A model generated the notes under the pieces. It searched no databases, was not told the origin of the DNA, and saw only the letters and a list, made by a program, of their open reading frames with translations. Source: Peptoniphilus grossensis ph5 (GTDB lineage Bacteria; Bacillota; Clostridia; Tissierellales; Peptoniphilaceae). From it: 60,122 nt of DNA. The position numbers and the translations under genes are program-made. Each line of letters begins with the position of its first letter. Position 1 is the first letter of the stretch. The stretch lies in NCBI RefSeq assembly GCF_000311825.1, contig NZ_HE978566.1:364054-424175 (forward strand), read 5' to 3'. Shown here in pieces: positions 1-9,423 of this stretch.

Positions 1-412
1 GGAAGATTTTCTAGTAAAATTAGAGGAGATAAAAAATATCACTGATTTTATTGAAAATAGAGCTCCAATTACTCTTAAAGAAAATGAAGAGAGACTTAGA
101 GAAAGAGTTAGTGAATACTTGGACTCTAGTGAGATAGATGAAGATAGAATTTTAACTGAAATTGCAATTATGATAGACAAGCTTTCCATTGACGAAGAAA
201 TTACTAGATTGAAAATACATATAGATAATTTTAATGATATAATAAAGTCAGAGGGAGCCATAGGCAGAAAGTTAGATTTTCTCATCCAAGAGATGAATAG
301 GGAATCCAATACAATTGGTTCTAAATCAAATGATATTGAAATTACAAGCAAGGTTGTACTCCTTAAATCTGAAATTGAAAAGTTGCGTGAGCAAGCGCAA
401 AATGTTGAATAA
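1..412 (+). CDS. YicC/YloC-family endoribonuclease, C-terminal part
   Basis: Partial gene entering from the left edge; the open frame runs from base 2 to the stop at 410-412, so the TTG at 119 is not the start. The visible 136 residues are the conserved DUF1732 C-terminal half of the YicC/YloC family, with the typical run of an EE..RL.IHI..F motif, GRKLDFL.QEMNRE.NTIGSK and a final ELR.Q.QN-like helix. The family is a stress-linked RNA endonuclease. In Firmicutes it lies just upstream of gmk, as here (19 bp gap). The N-terminal half is outside the window. Confidence 0.9.
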   Translation, partial: EDFLVKLEEIKNITDFIENRAPITLKENEERLRERVSEYLDSSEIDEDRILTEIAIMIDKLSIDEEITRLKIHIDNFNDIIKSEGAIGRKLDFLIQEMNRESNTIGSKSNDIEITSKVVLLKSEIEKLREQAQNVE

Positions 413-431
413 TAAATAGGATGGTGATAAT

Positions 432-1052
432 TTGGACGGCGGATTTTTATTAGTTTTATCAGGTCCTTCAGGTTCTGGAAAGGGAACTGTCAGTGAGGCT
501 CTCATGAAAAACAACGACGATATAATTTTTTCTACTTCCGTAACTACAAGAACACCTAGACCAGGTGAAGTTAATGGTGAGAATTACTTTTTTGCCACAA
601 GAGAAGAATTCGAAAAAATGGTAGAAAATGATGAGCTTTTGGAACATGCCTTTGTTCACACAAATTATTATGGAACACCAAAACAATTTGTCTTTGATGA
701 AATTGAAAAAGGGGAAATTGTACTTCTTGAAATTGATGTGCAAGGAGCTTTACAAGTAAAAAAGAAATACAAAGAAGCAGTCTTCATATTTTTAATTCCT
801 CCAACTATGGATGAACTTAAATCTCGTCTTGTTAAGAGGGATACAGAAACTGAAGATGAAATAGAAACAAGGTATAGAAATGCCTTTAGGGAACTTGACT
901 TTGTTGGTGAATATGACTACTTTGTTATAAATGATGTAATAGATAATGCCGTTAAGGACATAGAAACTATTATAGCAGCAGAAAAATTAAGAGTTAAAAG
1001 ACATAAAAACATCAAAAAGGAAGTTCAAGCAGAAGAGGAGAGAAATAAATGA
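432..1052 (+). CDS. gmk: guanylate kinase
   Basis: Phosphorylates GMP (and dGMP) to GDP with ATP, in the cytosol. The P-loop GPSGSGKGT is at residues 11-19, followed by the GMP-binding TTRTPRPGE and the ENYFF segment; the LLEIDVQGA strand and the R..RDTETEDEIE.R lid are intact. Length 206 aa fits the family. The start is a TTG at 432, supported by the purine-rich AGGATGGTGAT just upstream and by the normal family N-terminus. The stop overlaps the rpoZ start (ATGA-type overlap), so the two are translationally coupled. Confidence 0.96.
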   Translation: MDGGFLLVLSGPSGSGKGTVSEALMKNNDDIIFSTSVTTRTPRPGEVNGENYFFATREEFEKMVENDELLEHAFVHTNYYGTPKQFVFDEIEKGEIVLLEIDVQGALQVKKKYKEAVFIFLIPPTMDELKSRLVKRDTETEDEIETRYRNAFRELDFVGEYDYFVINDVIDNAVKDIETIIAAEKLRVKRHKNIKKEVQAEEERNK

Positions 1053-1351
1053 TTATACCATCTTTTAAAGATTTAAGTGAAGTTGCAAATTCTAGATATG
1101 AACTTGCAATTCTAGTTTCCAAGAGAGCAAGAAAATTAATTGACGGGAATCCAAAACTTATTGATACAGATAGTGAAAAGCCAGTTACAGTTGCCCTAGA
1201 AGAAATAATGGCTGGAAAGATTAAATTTGGCGAAAAGTTATCTGATTCTCAATATGAAAAGAAAATTGCAGCAGAAAAAGAAGAATTAATTGCTAAAATT
1301 AAGCAAGAAAAAATAGAAGAATTAAACACAGAGGACCTAGAAGAGGAATAA
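1049..1351 (+). CDS. rpoZ: RNA polymerase omega subunit
   Basis: Small subunit that stabilises the beta' chain of RNA polymerase. The protein is 100 aa with the omega signature: a PSF.DL near the start, NSRYELAILVSKRARKL at about 14-30, and the KPVTVALEEI.AGKI segment. The rest is a charged helical tail. It overlaps gmk by 4 bases and lies 1 base before coaBC, the standard gmk-rpoZ-coaBC order of Firmicutes. Confidence 0.95.
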   Translation: MIIPSFKDLSEVANSRYELAILVSKRARKLIDGNPKLIDTDSEKPVTVALEEIMAGKIKFGEKLSDSQYEKKIAAEKEELIAKIKQEKIEELNTEDLEEE

Positions 1352-1352
1352 A

Positions 1353-2546
1353 ATGTTAAAGGGTAAAAAAATTCTTCTTGGAGTTACAGGTGGAATTGCA
1401 GCCTATAAATCTCCAGGGATTTGCAGTTTGCTAAGAAAATTAGGAGCAGAAGTTAAGGTTGTAATGACAAAAAATGCGACAGAATTTGTCACACCTCTAA
1501 CTTTTCAGACTATGTCAAATAACATAGTCCACGTAGAAATGTTCAATCAATTATTTAACATGGATGTGGAACATATTTCTCTTGCCAAGTGGGCTGATAT
1601 AATAGTAATTGCACCAGCAAGCGCAAATTTAATTGGCAAGTTTGCAAATGGTATTGCTGACGATATGTTAACAACAGTTTTAATGGCATCTCGTTCAAAG
1701 GTAATGCTTGCGCCTGGCATGAATACTGTCATGCTAAATTCTGAAGCCAATCAAAAAAATATGCAGACTCTAAGAGATAGGGGAGTTATTATTTTAGATA
1801 CCAAAGAAGATCTTTTGGCTTGCAATGACTATGGCAGTGGAAAAATGCTTGAGCCAGGTGAAATTGTTGACGAAATAGATAGGGCGCTAATGGAAAAGGA
1901 CTTGGAGGGCAAGCATGTGGTTATAACGGCAGGTCCAACTGTGGAACCCCTTGATCCAGTTAGATTTATTTCAAACTATTCATCAGGTAAAATGGGCTAT
2001 GCCTTGGCAGATAATGCAAAGAAGAGAGGAGCCAAGGTCACTCTTATTTCTGGCCCAACAAAAATTGACATTCCAAAGGTTGATAACTTTGTTAGAGTTA
2101 AAACTACAAGAGACATGTTTGAAGCTGTTGGAAAGTATTTTGATGACTGCCATGTGCTAATTAAAGCTGCGGCACCAAGTGACTATAGACCTAAATCTTA
2201 CAGCGAAGAAAAGATTAAAAAGGGCAATGACAGTCAAATGAATTTAATCGAAATGGAAAAGAATCCAGACATTGCCGCTCACTATGGAAGCATGAAGAAA
2301 AATCAAATTATAGTGGGATTTGCAGCTGAGTCCACAAATATTTACGAGTACGCCAAAGAAAAACTTGTAAAAAAGAATTTTGACATGATTGTTGTTAATA
2401 ATATTAAGAAAAAGGGTGCAGGTTTTGGGGCTGACACAAATATAGTTTCCATTATCAGCAAAAACAACACTGATGATTTAGAGATTATGAGTAAACAAGA
2501 ACTTGCCAAGGAAATTTTAGATAGGGTAAAAAAACTTATGAGCTAG
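1353..2546 (+). CDS. coaBC: bifunctional phosphopantothenoylcysteine decarboxylase / synthetase
   Basis: Makes 4'-phosphopantetheine for coenzyme A in two steps: CoaB joins phosphopantothenate to cysteine with CTP, CoaC decarboxylates the product with FMN. The CoaC half (about 1-190) has GVTGGIAAYK, the catalytic His at about residue 74 (VEHISLAKWAD), a PGMN substrate motif (PxMN) and the ACNDYGSGKM flap cysteine. The CoaB half shows ITAGPTVEPLDPVRFISN and a SSGKMG loop, AAPSDYRP and VGFAAE. Length 397 aa is typical. A strong hairpin overlaps the stop codon (see the terminator at 2540). Confidence 0.96.
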   Translation: MLKGKKILLGVTGGIAAYKSPGICSLLRKLGAEVKVVMTKNATEFVTPLTFQTMSNNIVHVEMFNQLFNMDVEHISLAKWADIIVIAPASANLIGKFANGIADDMLTTVLMASRSKVMLAPGMNTVMLNSEANQKNMQTLRDRGVIILDTKEDLLACNDYGSGKMLEPGEIVDEIDRALMEKDLEGKHVVITAGPTVEPLDPVRFISNYSSGKMGYALADNAKKRGAKVTLISGPTKIDIPKVDNFVRVKTTRDMFEAVGKYFDDCHVLIKAAAPSDYRPKSYSEEKIKKGNDSQMNLIEMEKNPDIAAHYGSMKKNQIIVGFAAESTNIYEYAKEKLVKKNFDMIVVNNIKKKGAGFGADTNIVSIISKNNTDDLEIMSKQELAKEILDRVKKLMS

Positions 2547-2563
2547 AGAAATCTAGCTCTTTT
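2540..2563 (+). terminator. hairpin overlapping coaBC stop codon
   Basis: GAGCTAGA-gaaa-TCTAGCTC is a perfect 8-bp stem with a GAAA loop, followed by TTTT then G. The coaBC stop TAG (2544-2546) lies inside the left arm and the priA ribosome site begins three bases after the T-run. It can act as a weak terminator or attenuator that lowers priA expression, or as a 3'-end stabiliser. Confidence 0.6.
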
Positions 2564-2574
2564 GTAGGTGAAGA

Positions 2575-4917
2575 ATGTTTGCAGATATTTTTATAGAAAA
2601 TAATTTTCAAAAAATCGATAAACTCTATACATACATAGTAAAAGATGATGTTAAACCAGGTATGCGTGTTCTTGTGAATTTTGGCAAGTCTTACCGAGTT
2701 GGTATCGTCCTTTTTTTGCATGCAAATTATTCTGGTGAACATTTAGACAAGCTAAAGGAAATTCATTCAGTACTTGATGATGAGCCAATTATTTCAGAGG
2801 ACTTAATTGAACTTGGTCTTTGGATGAAAGATAGATATTTAATTGGTTACTCAAGGGCCTTTGCGCCAATTTTGCCGCCAGGAAATTTGCAAAAAATTAA
2901 AAAGAAAATTATTGTTGAAAAATATCCTCAGGGAAAAGAGCTTGAAGAATTAAATTCCATTGACTTAAATAAGTATTTTGAAGACTTAAATGAAGATGAA
3001 AAGAAAATAATAAAAAAATTAAGGGCAAAGGGCTTTGTAAAATATAAGTATGATTCACTTGTTCTTCTTAAACCAAAGCTTGTAAATTATCTTAAGCTTT
3101 CAGAAAAATTTGATCCAAAAAATTTGGAGAATTTAAGCGAGAAGCAAGCCCAGCTTTTTAATTTTATCAAAGAGAAAAAAGATGTCTCTCGTGTTGAAAC
3201 CATGTCTCTTCTTGGAATTTCCTATTCGCCAATAAAAACTCTAATAAAAAAAGATTTAATTTGTGAATACAAAAAAGAAGTTAAAAGAGAACCAGTGGAA
3301 AAGAATTTTGCAAGAGAGAAATTAGCTTTAAATGAGGAACAACAAAGGGCTCTTGCTAGCATTTTAAAGACAGATAAAGTTGTTTCTCTTCTTCATGGGC
3401 TTACTGGTAGCGGCAAGACTGAGGTTTATCTAAATCTTGCATCAAAGGTCATAGAAGAGGGCGGAGAGGTTATTGTCCTTGTGCCAGAAATTGGTCTCAC
3501 TCCACAAATGATTGAGAGGTTTAAGGGTAAGTTTGGCGACAGGGTTGCAATAATTCACTCAAAACTTTCTTCGGGAGAGAGATATGACGAGTACAGAAAA
3601 GTTTTAAATGGCGAAGTAAAAATTGTGGTAGGCGTAAGAAGTGCAGTTTTTGTTCCCTTTAAAAATTTAAAAATGATTATAGTAGACGAATCTCACGACT
3701 CATCCTATGAATTTCACGACAACTTAAAGTACGACACTATTGAAGTTGCCATAAATAGAATGAAAAAGAGAGGCAAAGTTGTCCTTGGTTCTGCAACTCC
3801 TTCCATTGAATCCTATTTTTATGCCAAGAAAGAATTTTATAATCTATGTGAGTTGAAAAATAGGGCAAAAAAGGGAGCTTTTCTTCCAGATACAAAAATT
3901 ATTGACATGAGAGACGAGCTAATAAGGGGAAATATTTCTATTTTTAGCAGAGACTTGAAAAATGCAATGGAAGAAAAGCTAAAAAAGAAGGAACAGATAA
4001 TTTTATTTTTAAATCGTCGCGGTTTTTCAAATTTTATCTCCTGCAGGTCTTGTGGGGAAGTCATTAAGTGCCATGAATGTGACATATCAATGACTTACCA
4101 CAAAGCAAAGAATAGGCTCATCTGTCACTACTGCGGAAGTACAAAGCCACTTCCAAAAACTTGCCCAAGTTGCGGCTCAAAATTTATCAAGCAATTTGGA
4201 GTTGGCACGCAAAAGGTTGAAGAGGAAGTAAAAAAATTATTTCCAGAGGCGAGAGTTCTTCGCATGGATAGGGATACAACGACAAAGAAGGATTCCTATG
4301 ATAAATTTTACGAAATTGTAAAAAATAGGGAAGCTGATGTAATTATTGGAACGCAAATGGTCTCCAAGGGCTTTGACTTTGAAAATGTAACTCTAGTTGG
4401 CATTGTGGCAGCAGATATGTCCCTATATATTTCTGACTACAAGGCCAAGGAAAGGACCTTCCAACTTATAACCCAAGTCTCTGGTAGAGCCGGTAGGGCA
4501 TCAAAAAAGGGCGAGGTTATTATTCAAACCTATAGTCCTGACTCTGAAATTATAAAATATTCTGCCAGCGGAGATTATGAAGATTTTTATAATTATGAAA
4601 TTGAAGAGAGAAAATTATTTTTATACCCACCCTACACAAAGTTAATTGAGCTTGAATTTTCTTCCTATGATGAAAGTTTGACTGAAGCCTGGGCAGGAAA
4701 AATTTTAAGGCAAATGTCCATGGACATAAAAAATTTAGATTTAATGGTGACAAAATTTATTAAGTTGCCAAAGATAAAAAATGTAAATAGGACCAAATTT
4801 TCAGTAAAAGTGAAGCCAAAAGATTTAGCTTTGTTAATATATGGTCTTAAAAGGGTAATTATTAATAGCAAGATAGAAGAAGATAATAAAGTATTTTTAA
4901 ATATAGATTTTAGGTGA
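2575..4917 (+). CDS. priA: primosomal replication-restart helicase PriA
   Basis: 3'-to-5' helicase that recognises stalled forks and reloads the replisome. At 780 aa it has the N-terminal DNA-binding domain, Walker A GLTGSGKT at about 275, DESH box near 371, and GSATPS. A cysteine-rich zinc region of eight Cys lies at about 489-531 (CRSCGEVIKCHEC, CHYCG, CPSCGS). The C-terminal helicase motifs GTQMVSKGFDF and QVSGRAGR are present. Start ATG with AGGTG upstream. It follows coaBC by 28 bp and precedes def by 4 bp, as in Bacillus. Confidence 0.96.
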   Translation: MFADIFIENNFQKIDKLYTYIVKDDVKPGMRVLVNFGKSYRVGIVLFLHANYSGEHLDKLKEIHSVLDDEPIISEDLIELGLWMKDRYLIGYSRAFAPILPPGNLQKIKKKIIVEKYPQGKELEELNSIDLNKYFEDLNEDEKKIIKKLRAKGFVKYKYDSLVLLKPKLVNYLKLSEKFDPKNLENLSEKQAQLFNFIKEKKDVSRVETMSLLGISYSPIKTLIKKDLICEYKKEVKREPVEKNFAREKLALNEEQQRALASILKTDKVVSLLHGLTGSGKTEVYLNLASKVIEEGGEVIVLVPEIGLTPQMIERFKGKFGDRVAIIHSKLSSGERYDEYRKVLNGEVKIVVGVRSAVFVPFKNLKMIIVDESHDSSYEFHDNLKYDTIEVAINRMKKRGKVVLGSATPSIESYFYAKKEFYNLCELKNRAKKGAFLPDTKIIDMRDELIRGNISIFSRDLKNAMEEKLKKKEQIILFLNRRGFSNFISCRSCGEVIKCHECDISMTYHKAKNRLICHYCGSTKPLPKTCPSCGSKFIKQFGVGTQKVEEEVKKLFPEARVLRMDRDTTTKKDSYDKFYEIVKNREADVIIGTQMVSKGFDFENVTLVGIVAADMSLYISDYKAKERTFQLITQVSGRAGRASKKGEVIIQTYSPDSEIIKYSASGDYEDFYNYEIEERKLFLYPPYTKLIELEFSSYDESLTEAWAGKILRQMSMDIKNLDLMVTKFIKLPKIKNVNRTKFSVKVKPKDLALLIYGLKRVIINSKIEEDNKVFLNIDFR

Positions 4918-4921
4918 TTAA

Positions 4922-5395
4922 ATGGCAACAAGAAAAATTAGAGAGGATGGAGATCCAATACTCAGAAAACAATCAAAGCAGGTAACAAATTTCAACGATA
5001 GATTAAAACTTTTAATTGACGACATGTTTGAAACTATGGATGTGGCTTATGGCGTTGGTCTTGCTGCACCTCAAGTTGGAATTTTGAAGAGGCTTATTGT
5101 AGTAGATAATAGAGAGGGAGAAAAGGGCAAGAGGTTTTACATGATTAACCCCGAAATTTTTGAAAAAGAAGGGGAAGAAGTGTCTATGGAAGGCTGCCTA
5201 TCTGTTCCTGGGAAACAGGGAACTGTTAAGAGAGCCAAAGATATAAAAGTTAGATACAATGACTTAGCTGGCGAAGAAAAAATCATGGAAGCTGAAGACT
5301 TTTTGGCGAGAATTATTCAACACGAAGTTGATCACTTAGATGGAATTTTATACACAGACAAGGCAATTGAAATGTATGAAGCGGAGAGTGAATAG
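4922..5395 (+). CDS. def: peptide deformylase
   Basis: Removes the N-formyl group from new proteins; an Fe/Zn metallohydrolase. All three family motifs are present: GVGLAAPQVG at about 44, EGCLSVPG (metal Cys) at about 90, and QHEVDHLDG (two metal His plus catalytic Glu) at about 134. Length 157 aa. It pairs with fmt, which adds the formyl group, and the def stop abuts the fmt start. Confidence 0.96.
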   Translation: MATRKIREDGDPILRKQSKQVTNFNDRLKLLIDDMFETMDVAYGVGLAAPQVGILKRLIVVDNREGEKGKRFYMINPEIFEKEGEEVSMEGCLSVPGKQGTVKRAKDIKVRYNDLAGEEKIMEAEDFLARIIQHEVDHLDGILYTDKAIEMYEAESE

Positions 5396-5397
5396 TG

Positions 5398-6324
5398 ATG
5401 AAATTTATCTTTATGGGGACTCCAGAATTTTCCGTTCCTATTTTAGAAAGGCTCCATAAATTAGGTCAAGTTGCCCTTGTAGTTTCTCAAGAAGATAAGA
5501 GAAAGGGAAGGGGCAAAAAATTCACAAAGACTCCAGTAAAAGTTAAGGCTGAAGAACTTGGTCTTGAAGTTTATCAGCCTCATGATGTAAATTCTGAGGA
5601 GTCCATAGAAAGACTTAGAGAAGTCCAGGCAGACATAATTGTTGTCGTTGCCTATGGACAAATTTTAAAGAGGGAAATTCTTGACCTTCCAAAAAAATAT
5701 ATTGTTAATGTTCACGCATCACTACTTCCAGAATTAAGAGGAGCTGCCCCAATTAATAGGGCAATAATGGAAGGCAAAGAAAAAACTGGCGTGAGCCTCA
5801 TGAGAGTGGAAGAAGGACTTGATTCTGGTGCAGTTTCTGCTGTAAAGGAAATTGACATAAAAGACATGAATGCCGGAGAGCTTGAAGATAAACTTTCTCT
5901 TATGGGGGCTGATCTCTTAGAAGAATTTATAAGAGAAGTGGAAGAAGATAGAGTAAATTTTACTCCCCAAGATGAAGGCAAAAAAACTTATGCAGATAAA
6001 ATTTTAAAGGATGACTTGCTCTTAAATTTCAATGACAAGTCAAAAAACCTTGTAAATAAAATTAGGGGACTTAGCCCACATTACGGGGCAAAATTTTCCT
6101 ATGAGGACAAGCTTTATAAAATTTTTGTTGCAGAAGCCCTTGAAAATTCATCAGATAAAAAAGTTGGAACAATTATAAAATCTGATAAGGAACTTATTAT
6201 TAAAACATTAGATGGCGCCATTTCTGTAAAAGAAATTCAAGCACCAGGTAAGCGCGCCATGGGAATTGATGATTTTCTTCGTGGAAATAAATTTGAAGAA
6301 AATTATGTCATAGGAGGGAAATAA
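5398..6324 (+). CDS. fmt: methionyl-tRNA formyltransferase
   Basis: Formylates initiator Met-tRNA using 10-formyl-tetrahydrofolate. FMGTPEFSVPIL at the N-terminus, the catalytic block with NVHASLLPELRGAAPI (Asn, His) near residue 104 and the later SLM.ADLL helix are typical; the C-terminal OB-like domain is complete (about 308 aa). I prefer ATG 5398 over the GTG at 5395, because GGAG at 5383 gives better spacing and the protein begins MKFIFMGTPEF as usual. It overlaps the next gene by one base. Confidence 0.95.
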   Translation: MKFIFMGTPEFSVPILERLHKLGQVALVVSQEDKRKGRGKKFTKTPVKVKAEELGLEVYQPHDVNSEESIERLREVQADIIVVVAYGQILKREILDLPKKYIVNVHASLLPELRGAAPINRAIMEGKEKTGVSLMRVEEGLDSGAVSAVKEIDIKDMNAGELEDKLSLMGADLLEEFIREVEEDRVNFTPQDEGKKTYADKILKDDLLLNFNDKSKNLVNKIRGLSPHYGAKFSYEDKLYKIFVAEALENSSDKKVGTIIKSDKELIIKTLDGAISVKEIQAPGKRAMGIDDFLRGNKFEENYVIGGK

Positions 6325-7013
6325 TGTATCCATATTATTACGGTTTTGATTACACTTATTTTATTTATATACTTCCAGGTCTAATTCTCGCATTTTATGC
6401 ACAGGCAAAGATAAGTTCAGCCTACGAAAAATACAAGAAAATAGGCTCTTCCACTAATTTAAGTGGGGCAGAAGTTGCAAGAGAAATTTTAGATAGAAAT
6501 GGATTAAATTATGTAAAAATAAATTTAGTTGATGGAAATCTTTCAGATCACTATGACCCAAGAGATAAAACTTTAAATTTATCTCGCGATGTCTATTACA
6601 AAAATTCCATTGCATCAGTTTCTATTGCTGCTCATGAAGTTGGTCATGCAATTCAAGATTCAGTGGAATACGTGCCACTAAAAGTTAGGGCTGCCCTAGT
6701 TCCCCTTGCAAATTTAGGAACTCAACTTTCCTTCTTTTTAATAATACTTGGATTTTTCTTCTCAGTATTTTTTACAAAACTTGGCATTGCACTATTTTTC
6801 TTTGCAGTTTTATTTCAAATTGTTACCCTCCCAGTTGAGTTTAATGCCTCAAATAGAGCAAAAATAGAACTTGCCAATGGAATTATTAGTGATGAAGACT
6901 TAACAGGCACCAAAGAAGTTTTAAACGCAGCAGCACTTACTTATGTGGCATCAACAATAGTTGCAATTGGACAATTTTTGAGATTACTTAGCATTTTTGG
7001 AAGAAGAGATTAA
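6324..7013 (+). CDS. YugP-family membrane zinc metallopeptidase
   Basis: Membrane-bound neutral zinc peptidase of the YugP (Zn_peptidase_2) family; substrates unknown. An N-terminal TM segment (about 9-25) is followed by the HEVGH zinc motif (HExxH) at about 104-108 within SIAAHEVGHAIQD. Two hydrophobic helices at about 130-170 and a C-terminal one near 205-220 follow. The FNASNRA motif downstream is family-typical. Length 229 aa. The fmt-yugP-rsmB order is common in this cluster. Confidence 0.9.
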   Translation: MYPYYYGFDYTYFIYILPGLILAFYAQAKISSAYEKYKKIGSSTNLSGAEVAREILDRNGLNYVKINLVDGNLSDHYDPRDKTLNLSRDVYYKNSIASVSIAAHEVGHAIQDSVEYVPLKVRAALVPLANLGTQLSFFLIILGFFFSVFFTKLGIALFFFAVLFQIVTLPVEFNASNRAKIELANGIISDEDLTGTKEVLNAAALTYVASTIVAIGQFLRLLSIFGRRD

Positions 7014-8305
7014 TGAAAAACCCAAGAGAAAAAGCACTACAGATTATTAACGATGTCCTCTACAAGGGGGCATTTTTAGAAGAAAGTCTTGAAATTTTAA
7101 AAAAATCTAATATTGATGAGAGAGATTACAATTTTATAAAAGAAATCACTACAGGCGTAATTCGCAATAGGACTTACCTGGATTATGTAATAAAAATAAA
7201 TTCAAGAGTTAAAATAAAAAGAATTCACAAAATTATTCTAAGTATTTTAGAGATGGCAATTTACCAAATGTATTTTTTGGACAAGGTGCCAGATTATTCA
7301 ATTGTAGATGAATCAGTTAATCTTGCAAAAATTTACGGCAACAGAGGATCAATTTCCTTTACCAATGGAATTCTTAGAAGCATTTCCAAAAAGGATGCTC
7401 CACAAGTAAAGATTGAGGACAGTATTGACAATCTCTCAACTTTTTATTCTCATCCAAAATTTTATACAGAGTATTTTTATAATAATTACGGTGAAGAATT
7501 TACAAAAAAACTTTTAAAGGCTAATAACGAAATGCCACCCTTTACCATTAGGGTGAATACTTTAAAGACAAGTAAAAGCGACTTGATGAGTAATCTAAAA
7601 GAACTGGGTTTTGAAATAGAGGAGACAGTTTATGACAATGCCCTAAATATTTTAAATCCCAAGGGAGTAATTGACACAAAATATTTTGATGAGGGACATT
7701 TTTATGTGCAAGACCTGGGCTCAATTTTAGTGGCAAGCTTTTTAAATCCAAGGGAAAATAGCAGCCTATTAGATTTATGCGCAGCACCAGGCGGAAAGAC
7801 CACTCATCTAGCAGAACTTATGAATAACACTGGTGAAATTATTGCTTGCGACAAATCTCAGGGCAAGATAAAGCTAATCCAAGAAAATGCAAAGAGACTT
7901 GGTGTAAAAAATATTGAGACAAGGGTAAATGATGCAAGAGTTTTAAATAAAGACTTTATAGATAAGTTTGACTATGTCTTAGTTGACGCTCCTTGTTCAG
8001 GAACTGGACTTTACAGAAAAAAACCTGACATAAAATGGAATAAGGACCTAGAAGATATAAAGTCACTTGCTGAAATTCAACTTGAAATATTAGATAAGGC
8101 AAAGGATTATGTAAAAGATGGGGGAGAACTTTTATATTCAACTTGCTCTCTTTCAAAAATTGAAAACGAAGATGTAGTAAATAAATTTTTAGAAAATAAT
8201 AAAAATTTCAAAATAAAGAAATTAAGAAATAGAGAAGTATTAAAATTATTCCCATCAACAGATGGAAGTGATGGATTTTCTATTACTCTTATGGAAAAAA
8301 ATTGA
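7013..8305 (+). CDS. rsmB: 16S rRNA m5C967 methyltransferase
   Basis: Methylates C967 of 16S rRNA with SAM (Sun/RsmB family). An N-terminal NusB-like RNA-binding domain (about 1-140) precedes the Rossmann methyltransferase domain with LDLCAAPGGKTTHLAE. The two active cysteines are in DAPCSGTGL (about 327) and YSTCSLSKIENE (about 377). Length 430 aa. It overlaps yugP by one base and is followed by a terminator. Confidence 0.95.
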   Translation: MKNPREKALQIINDVLYKGAFLEESLEILKKSNIDERDYNFIKEITTGVIRNRTYLDYVIKINSRVKIKRIHKIILSILEMAIYQMYFLDKVPDYSIVDESVNLAKIYGNRGSISFTNGILRSISKKDAPQVKIEDSIDNLSTFYSHPKFYTEYFYNNYGEEFTKKLLKANNEMPPFTIRVNTLKTSKSDLMSNLKELGFEIEETVYDNALNILNPKGVIDTKYFDEGHFYVQDLGSILVASFLNPRENSSLLDLCAAPGGKTTHLAELMNNTGEIIACDKSQGKIKLIQENAKRLGVKNIETRVNDARVLNKDFIDKFDYVLVDAPCSGTGLYRKKPDIKWNKDLEDIKSLAEIQLEILDKAKDYVKDGGELLYSTCSLSKIENEDVVNKFLENNKNFKIKKLRNREVLKLFPSTDGSDGFSITLMEKN

Positions 8306-8329
8306 CTGTGAGCTTTCGCAGTCTTTTTA
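8304..8329 (+). terminator. Rho-independent terminator after rsmB
   Basis: GACTGTGA-gctt-TCGCAGTC (8-bp stem with one G-T pair) then TTTTTATTT. It starts within the rsmB stop codon and closes the first operon. Confidence 0.8.
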
Positions 8330-8372
8330 TTTGATTAAATTTTGAATTCTATTTCTATTTGCCCATATCTAA

Positions 8373-8381
8373 TGGTATAAT
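8373..8381 (+). promoter_or_regulatory. extended -10 promoter for rlmN operon
   Basis: TGG-TATAAT (TATAAT at 8376-8381 with an upstream TG) sits 22 bp before the rlmN ATG, with AGGTGG as ribosome site. No convincing -35 at 17 bp, so it reads as an extended -10 promoter restarting transcription after the rsmB terminator. Confidence 0.6.
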
Positions 8382-8403
8382 GTTTAGATGAATAGGTGGT
8401 TTA

Positions 8404-9423
8404 ATGGAATTAAATTCTATGTATGAAGATGAGCTGCGTGATTTTTTTGTAAATAAGGGTGAGAAAGCTTTTAGAGGCTCTCAACTTTTTACATTTTTTC
8501 ACGACAAGAAGAGATATGATATTGAAAATTCAAATCTTTCAGATAAAGCAATCTCCATAATTAAAGATGAGGAAATAAATAAGGTAGAAATTTTTAAGAC
8601 TTTTGATTCAAAATTAGATGAGACAAAAAAATTTCTATTTAAGTTAAAGGACGAAAATTTAATAGAGGGCGTCCTCATGGACTACAAGCATGGCTATTCT
8701 CAGTGCATCTCAACACAAGTTGGATGTCGAATGGGCTGTGATTTTTGTGCGTCAACAAAGTCTGGTCTCTTGAGAAACTTAAGTGCAGCAGAAATGTTGG
8801 GTCAGGTCTATGAAATAGAGAAGGCTTTAAATATTAAGGTTTCAAATTTTATTTTAATGGGAAGTGGCGAGCCCCTAGATAATTTTTCTGAGGTTATTAG
8901 ATTTATAAAGTTACTCCATGATGAAAAGGGACACAATACAAGTTATAGGAATATTACAATTTCCACTTGCGGCGTGGCAGATAAGATTTATGAACTTGCA
9001 GATATAGACATTCCCATAAATCTGGCTGTAAGTTTACACCAAACTAATGACAATGATAGGTCGGCACTTATGCCAATTAACAGAAGATTTAATTTAGCTG
9101 ACTTAAAGAGAGCCCTAGAATATTATGGTGACAAGACAAATAATAGAATTACCTTTGAATACACTTTAATTAAAAATCAAAATGATGGCAAAAAAAATAT
9201 TGAAGAGCTTTATAATTTCGCAAAAAATATGAAATGCCATATTAATTTAATACCCTTAAATCCAATTGATGAATTTGATGAAAAAAGACCTTCCAAGTCT
9301 GAAATCATTGAATTTAAAGATAAACTTGAGAAAAAAGGATTTAATGTAACTATAAGAAGAGAACTTGGAAGGGACATCAGCGCCTCATGTGGACAACTAA
9401 GGCGCAAAGTTGAGGTGAAATAA
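8404..9423 (+). CDS. rlmN: 23S rRNA A2503 / tRNA A37 C2-methyltransferase
   Basis: Radical-SAM enzyme that methylates C2 of A2503 in 23S rRNA and A37 of some tRNAs. The radical SAM cluster motif CRMGCDFCAS is at about 108-116. The GSGEPL.N motif, the NITISTCG block and the C-terminal ISASCGQLRRK with the second catalytic Cys complete the family pattern. Length 339 aa. The prpC ATG follows its stop directly. Confidence 0.95.
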   Translation: MELNSMYEDELRDFFVNKGEKAFRGSQLFTFFHDKKRYDIENSNLSDKAISIIKDEEINKVEIFKTFDSKLDETKKFLFKLKDENLIEGVLMDYKHGYSQCISTQVGCRMGCDFCASTKSGLLRNLSAAEMLGQVYEIEKALNIKVSNFILMGSGEPLDNFSEVIRFIKLLHDEKGHNTSYRNITISTCGVADKIYELADIDIPINLAVSLHQTNDNDRSALMPINRRFNLADLKRALEYYGDKTNNRITFEYTLIKNQNDGKKNIEELYNFAKNMKCHINLIPLNPIDEFDEKRPSKSEIIEFKDKLEKKGFNVTIRRELGRDISASCGQLRRKVEVK

